32,100 nucleotides of DNA, taken from NCBI RefSeq assembly GCF_001667035.1, contig NZ_LZIR01000092.1, forward strand, positions 1-32,100. Direction: 5' to 3'. A program made the position numbers and the translations under genes. The notes below the pieces were generated by a model. It was not told where the DNA came from and did not search any database. It saw only the letters and a list, made by a program, of their open reading frames with translations. Positions within the stretch are counted from its first letter, which is position 1, and each line of letters begins with the position of its first letter. Of the stretch, positions 29,825 to 32,100 are shown in pieces. This DNA comes from Mycobacterium sp. 852002-51057_SCH5723018. Lineage in GTDB: Bacteria; Actinomycetota; Actinomycetes; Mycobacteriales; Mycobacteriaceae.

Positions 29825-30645
29825 TTGAGCCCCGACACCACGATCGACGCGACGATGTGGCGTTGGAAGCCCACGAAGACCGTGATCAGCGGAACGATCG
29901 CGAGCGTCGTCGCCGCCATCACCAGCGTCCACTGGGAGTTGAACCGCGACTGCAGATCCGCCGTCGCCACCGTGAGCACCCGCCACTTGTGCCCGCTGGT
30001 GATCACCAACGGCCACATGAAGTTGTTCCATTGCGAGACCACGGTGATCAGCGTCAGGGCGGCCAGCACCGGGCGGCTGGACGGGATCACCACGTGCACG
30101 ATCACGTCCAGGGTGTTGGCGCCGTCCAGGCGCGCGGCGTTGATCAAATCGTTGGGGATGAGGCGAAAGTGCTCGCGCAGCAGGAAGATCGCGTAGGGGG
30201 AGCCGAACACGAACGGCAGCACCAGCGCCCAGAACGTGTTGCGCAGGCCCAGCTGCGCCATCATCAGATACATCGGCACCACCGTGACCGTCGCCGGCAC
30301 CATCAGCGTCGCGATGTAGACCCAAAACAGGGCATCGCGTCCCGGAAACCGCAAGCGCGCGAACGCGTATGCGGCCAGCACCGAAAAGGTGAGCTGACCC
30401 ACCAGGATCACCGCCGTCATCAACGCGGTCACCGCCGCCGCGCGCCCGAACCCGGCCCCGCCCAGGTCGGTGTAGTTGGCCAGGGTTGGCGGCCGCGGCA
30501 ACTGCAGCGGCGTTCCGGTGGCGAATTGGTGCGCCGACGTGAACGAGGTCAACAAACCAAGTGCAAAGGGGGCCAACGTGATCAGCGCGCCGACCGCCAG
30601 CCCGGCATAGACGACGGCATTGAAGACCCGGCTAGACGAGGTCAT
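29821..30645 (-). CDS. uspB: Sugar ABC transporter permease UspB
   Basis: A 274-residue inner-membrane permease (MalG type) with six predicted helices. The EAA loop that contacts the ATPase is visible in PNDLINAARLDGANTLDVIV. YAFARLRFPGRDALFW and QWNNFMWPLVI are typical of carbohydrate permeases. I start at ATG 30645 (MTSSSRVFNAVVY), which overlaps the end of uspA by 14 bases; the frame reaches 30672 but that would overlap more and lacks support. No ATPase gene is in this cluster, so an MsiK/SugC-like shared ATPase must be encoded elsewhere. Confidence 0.94.
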   Translation of the reverse strand: MTSSSRVFNAVVYAGLAVGALITLAPFALGLLTSFTSAHQFATGTPLQLPRPPTLANYTDLGGAGFGRAAAVTALMTAVILVGQLTFSVLAAYAFARLRFPGRDALFWVYIATLMVPATVTVVPMYLMMAQLGLRNTFWALVLPFVFGSPYAIFLLREHFRLIPNDLINAARLDGANTLDVIVHVVIPSSRPVLAALTLITVVSQWNNFMWPLVITSGHKWRVLTVATADLQSRFNSQWTLVMAATTLAIVPLITVFVGFQRHIVASIVVSGLK

Positions 30646-31516
30646 AGCTGATCCGCCGCCGGAAGTACACATGCTGGACGAAGGTGACGCCGATCAGGAT
30701 GACGAACAGCACCACCGCCATGACCGACGCCCGTCCGATCGCCGCCGATCCGAACGCCTCGGCGTAGATGCGGTGGGCAACCAGGTCGGTGCTGCCGGCT
30801 GGGCCGCCGCCCGTCAGCGCGTAGACCATGTCGAAAACCTGTGCCGCGCTCACGATCCCGGTCACCAGCACGAAAAACATCGTCGGCCGCAGCATCGGCA
30901 GCGTGATGCGCCAGAACCGCTGCCACCCAGTGGCGCCATCGGTGCGCGCGGCGGCATGAATGTCCTCGGGGATGGCCAGCAGCCCCGCCAAGAAGGACAG
31001 CGAGACGTAGCCGACGTTGGTCCACACGACGACCGCCGAAACCAGCGGCAGCGCAAAGCTCGGGTCGGACAGCCACCCAATCGAATGCCCCAGAACCGTG
31101 CTCACCGCGCCGTCGGTGGGAGCCAGGATCCAGCGCCACAGCACCGCGATCGCCAGCGGCGCGCAGATCCACGGCAGCACGAAGACCGTGCGAAACAGGC
31201 CGGTGCCGGGCAGCCGGCGAACCAGCATCGACGCGGCGAGCAGCCCCAGCATCGTCTGCGCCGGGACCACGATCGCCACGAACGCGGCCGTCACGAGCAG
31301 CGAGTTGCCAAAGCCCCGGTCGGTGAGCACCGACCGCCAGTTCGCCAGGCCCACATAGCGCAGCGGGCCCAGCAAGTCCCACCGGTACAGGCTCAGCCAG
31401 ACCACGACCAGGATGGGCAGCAACAGGAAGGCGACCACACCGAACAGGCTGGGCGCCAGCAAGGCGTAGCCCAGCGCGGTAGACCGAGGTCGTGTTCTCC
31501 CTGCGGCGCTCGCCAT
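30632..31516 (-). CDS. uspA: Sugar ABC transporter permease UspA
   Basis: A 294-residue inner-membrane permease (MalF/UgpA type) with six predicted helices. The EAA motif is in DIHAAARTDGATGWQRFW. FLLLPILVVVWLSLYRWD forms helix 1, and GGPAGSTDLVAHRIYAEAF is a common C-terminal segment. It pairs with UspB as the heterodimeric channel. The ATG at 31516 follows TTTAAT-ACCTCC, so leaderless initiation is possible although CCTCC is not a ribosome-binding site on this strand. It is divergent from the TldD/PmbA-like gene, with 46 bp between starts. Confidence 0.94.
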   Translation of the reverse strand: MASAAGRTRPRSTALGYALLAPSLFGVVAFLLLPILVVVWLSLYRWDLLGPLRYVGLANWRSVLTDRGFGNSLLVTAAFVAIVVPAQTMLGLLAASMLVRRLPGTGLFRTVFVLPWICAPLAIAVLWRWILAPTDGAVSTVLGHSIGWLSDPSFALPLVSAVVVWTNVGYVSLSFLAGLLAIPEDIHAAARTDGATGWQRFWRITLPMLRPTMFFVLVTGIVSAAQVFDMVYALTGGGPAGSTDLVAHRIYAEAFGSAAIGRASVMAVVLFVILIGVTFVQHVYFRRRISYDLV

Positions 31517-31533
31517 GGAGGTATTAAAGCGGG

Positions 31534-31555
31534 CCGTAACAAGCGGTCGTTACGG
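31534..31555. repeat. 7-bp inverted repeat in the uspA/tldD-like divergent promoter
   Basis: CCGTAAC (31534-31540) and GTTACGG (31549-31555) flank an 8-base spacer. The right arm overlaps the candidate -10 of the tldD-like gene, and the left arm lies 18 bases from the uspA start. Symmetry and position suit an operator for a dimeric regulator of the sugar operon. Confidence 0.5.
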
Positions 31556-31556
31556 T
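31551..31556 (+). promoter_or_regulatory. Candidate -10 box (TACGGT) for the tldD-like gene
   Basis: TACGGT, then GGAGCC, then GTG at 31563: six-base leaderless spacing. GGAG is too close to serve well as a ribosome-binding site. Confidence 0.4.
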
Positions 31557-31562
31557 GGAGCC

Positions 31563-32100
31563 GTGACACCGAACCGGGGGATCGATGCCGACTTCCTGGA
31601 CCTGCCGCGCCACGAGCTTGCCGAAGCCGCGTTGTCGGCGGCCAGGGCGGCCGGGGCCAGCCACGCCGACCTGCGCCTTCACCGCATCAGCACCGAGATC
31701 ATCCAGCTGCGCGACGGCGAGCTGGAGACCTCCGTCGTCAGCCGCGAGGTCGGCCTGGCGGTGCGGGTGATCGTCAACGGCACCTGGGGGTTCGCCTCGC
31801 ACGCCGAGCTGGCGCCCGCCGTGGCGGCCGAGACCGCGCGCCGCGCGGTGCACGTGGCCACCACGCTGGCGGTTCTCAACAGCGAGCGCATCGAACTGGC
31901 GCCCGAGCCGGTGTATACCGACGCCACCTGGGTGTCGAACTACCGGATCGATCCCTTCGGCGTGTCCGCGGCCGACAAGATCGCCGTGCTGGAGGAGTAC
32001 TCCGGGCGGCTGCTGGGCGCCGACGGCGTCGACCGTGACGGCCTCCAGCGACGGCTGCACCCGCACCCGCTGCTGAGTGATGGACGATCCGAAGGTGTCG
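31563..32100 (+). CDS. TldD/PmbA-family protease-like protein (Rv2315c-like), partial and possibly frameshifted
   Basis: The frame from GTG 31563 is open to the window edge (179 codons). The first ~160 residues fit the N-terminal domain of TldD: ARAAGASHADLRLHRISTEI, VGLAVRVIVNGTWGFASHAE and AADKIAVLEEYSGRLLGADG. The family as I recall it continues GVDHVTAS. Here the annotated frame reads GVDRDGLQRRLHPHPLLSDG, while VTAS appears in another frame directly after GVD (32037-32048) and then meets a stop at 32069-32071. This suggests a small deletion or a break near 32036-32050. TldD/TldE act as a metallopeptidase pair on peptides. The catalytic HExxxH part would lie beyond the window, so intactness cannot be judged fully. 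Confidence 0.75.
   Translation, partial: MTPNRGIDADFLDLPRHELAEAALSAARAAGASHADLRLHRISTEIIQLRDGELETSVVSREVGLAVRVIVNGTWGFASHAELAPAVAAETARRAVHVATTLAVLNSERIELAPEPVYTDATWVSNYRIDPFGVSAADKIAVLEEYSGRLLGADGVDRDGLQRRLHPHPLLSDGRSEGV

Noticed and set aside
1..32100. CRISPR array, insertion sequence or prophage
   Set aside because: No regularly spaced repeat array, no transposase or integrase coding and no phage genes are visible; the rearranged joints lack detectable element ends.

Overview
The window is chromosomal DNA from a high-GC actinobacterium, almost certainly a slow-growing Mycobacterium. Supporting evidence: the tail of an ESX/WXG100 protein at the left edge, an LppP-like lipoprotein, a UspABC sugar importer, a RocDE ornithine cluster, an Rv2326c/Rv2325c-type ECF transporter, and many start codons placed 5-7 nt after a TANNNT -10 box (leaderless transcription). 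From memory, the gene content follows the M. tuberculosis Rv2315c-Rv2346c interval in reverse orientation, but with local insertions, losses and reordering that suggest a non-tuberculosis species such as a member of the M. avium complex. The species call is an inference.

Layout. 1-6.5 kb: end of an esx gene, a TPM-domain membrane protein (-), dgt (+), a small Cu-type SodC-like lipoprotein (+), dnaG primase (+), and a small Rv2342-like protein (-). 6.5-10.5 kb: tRNA-Asn, a muconolactone-isomerase-like gene cut off exactly where the malic enzyme gene mez ends, then (all on -) mez, cysE and cysK1. Upstream of cysK1 lies a 25-codon leaderless ORF ending in a Cys-Cys-Pro-Cys-Cys-Cys tail, which looks like a cysteine-sensing attenuator. 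10.5-15.3 kb: a remnant of a nitrate reductase copy with its own GlnR-like box, then an intact 1406-residue single-chain nitrate reductase (molybdopterin, flavodoxin and FAD/NAD(P)H domains) behind a second GlnR-like box. 15.5-21.3 kb: LppP-like lipoprotein (+), acyl-CoA oxidase-like enzyme (-), an FHA-ABC membrane protein whose ATPase and FHA motifs are both degenerate (-), and a MarR regulator (-). 21.4-24.3 kb: a fused S-A-A ECF protein and its EcfT partner (+). 24.4-28.5 kb: a divergent Lrp/AsnC regulator and an arginine/ornithine catabolic operon (amidinohydrolase-like enzyme, intact rocD, rocE). 28.5-31.5 kb: uspA-uspB-uspC (-), divergent from a TldD/PmbA-type gene that runs to the window edge and appears to lose family similarity in the last ~50 bases.

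How the genes fit together. Nitrogen and sulfur assimilation dominate the middle: the GlnR-type boxes fit nitrate assimilation, and cysK1-cysE make cysteine under probable translational attenuation. The roc operon would degrade arginine/ornithine to glutamate semialdehyde under the adjacent Lrp protein. Transport (Usp, ECF, RocE) and housekeeping (primase, dNTPase, tRNA) fill the rest. The most unusual items are the poly-cysteine leader, the duplicated GlnR box with a gene remnant, and the FHA-ABC protein that has lost its Walker A lysine.
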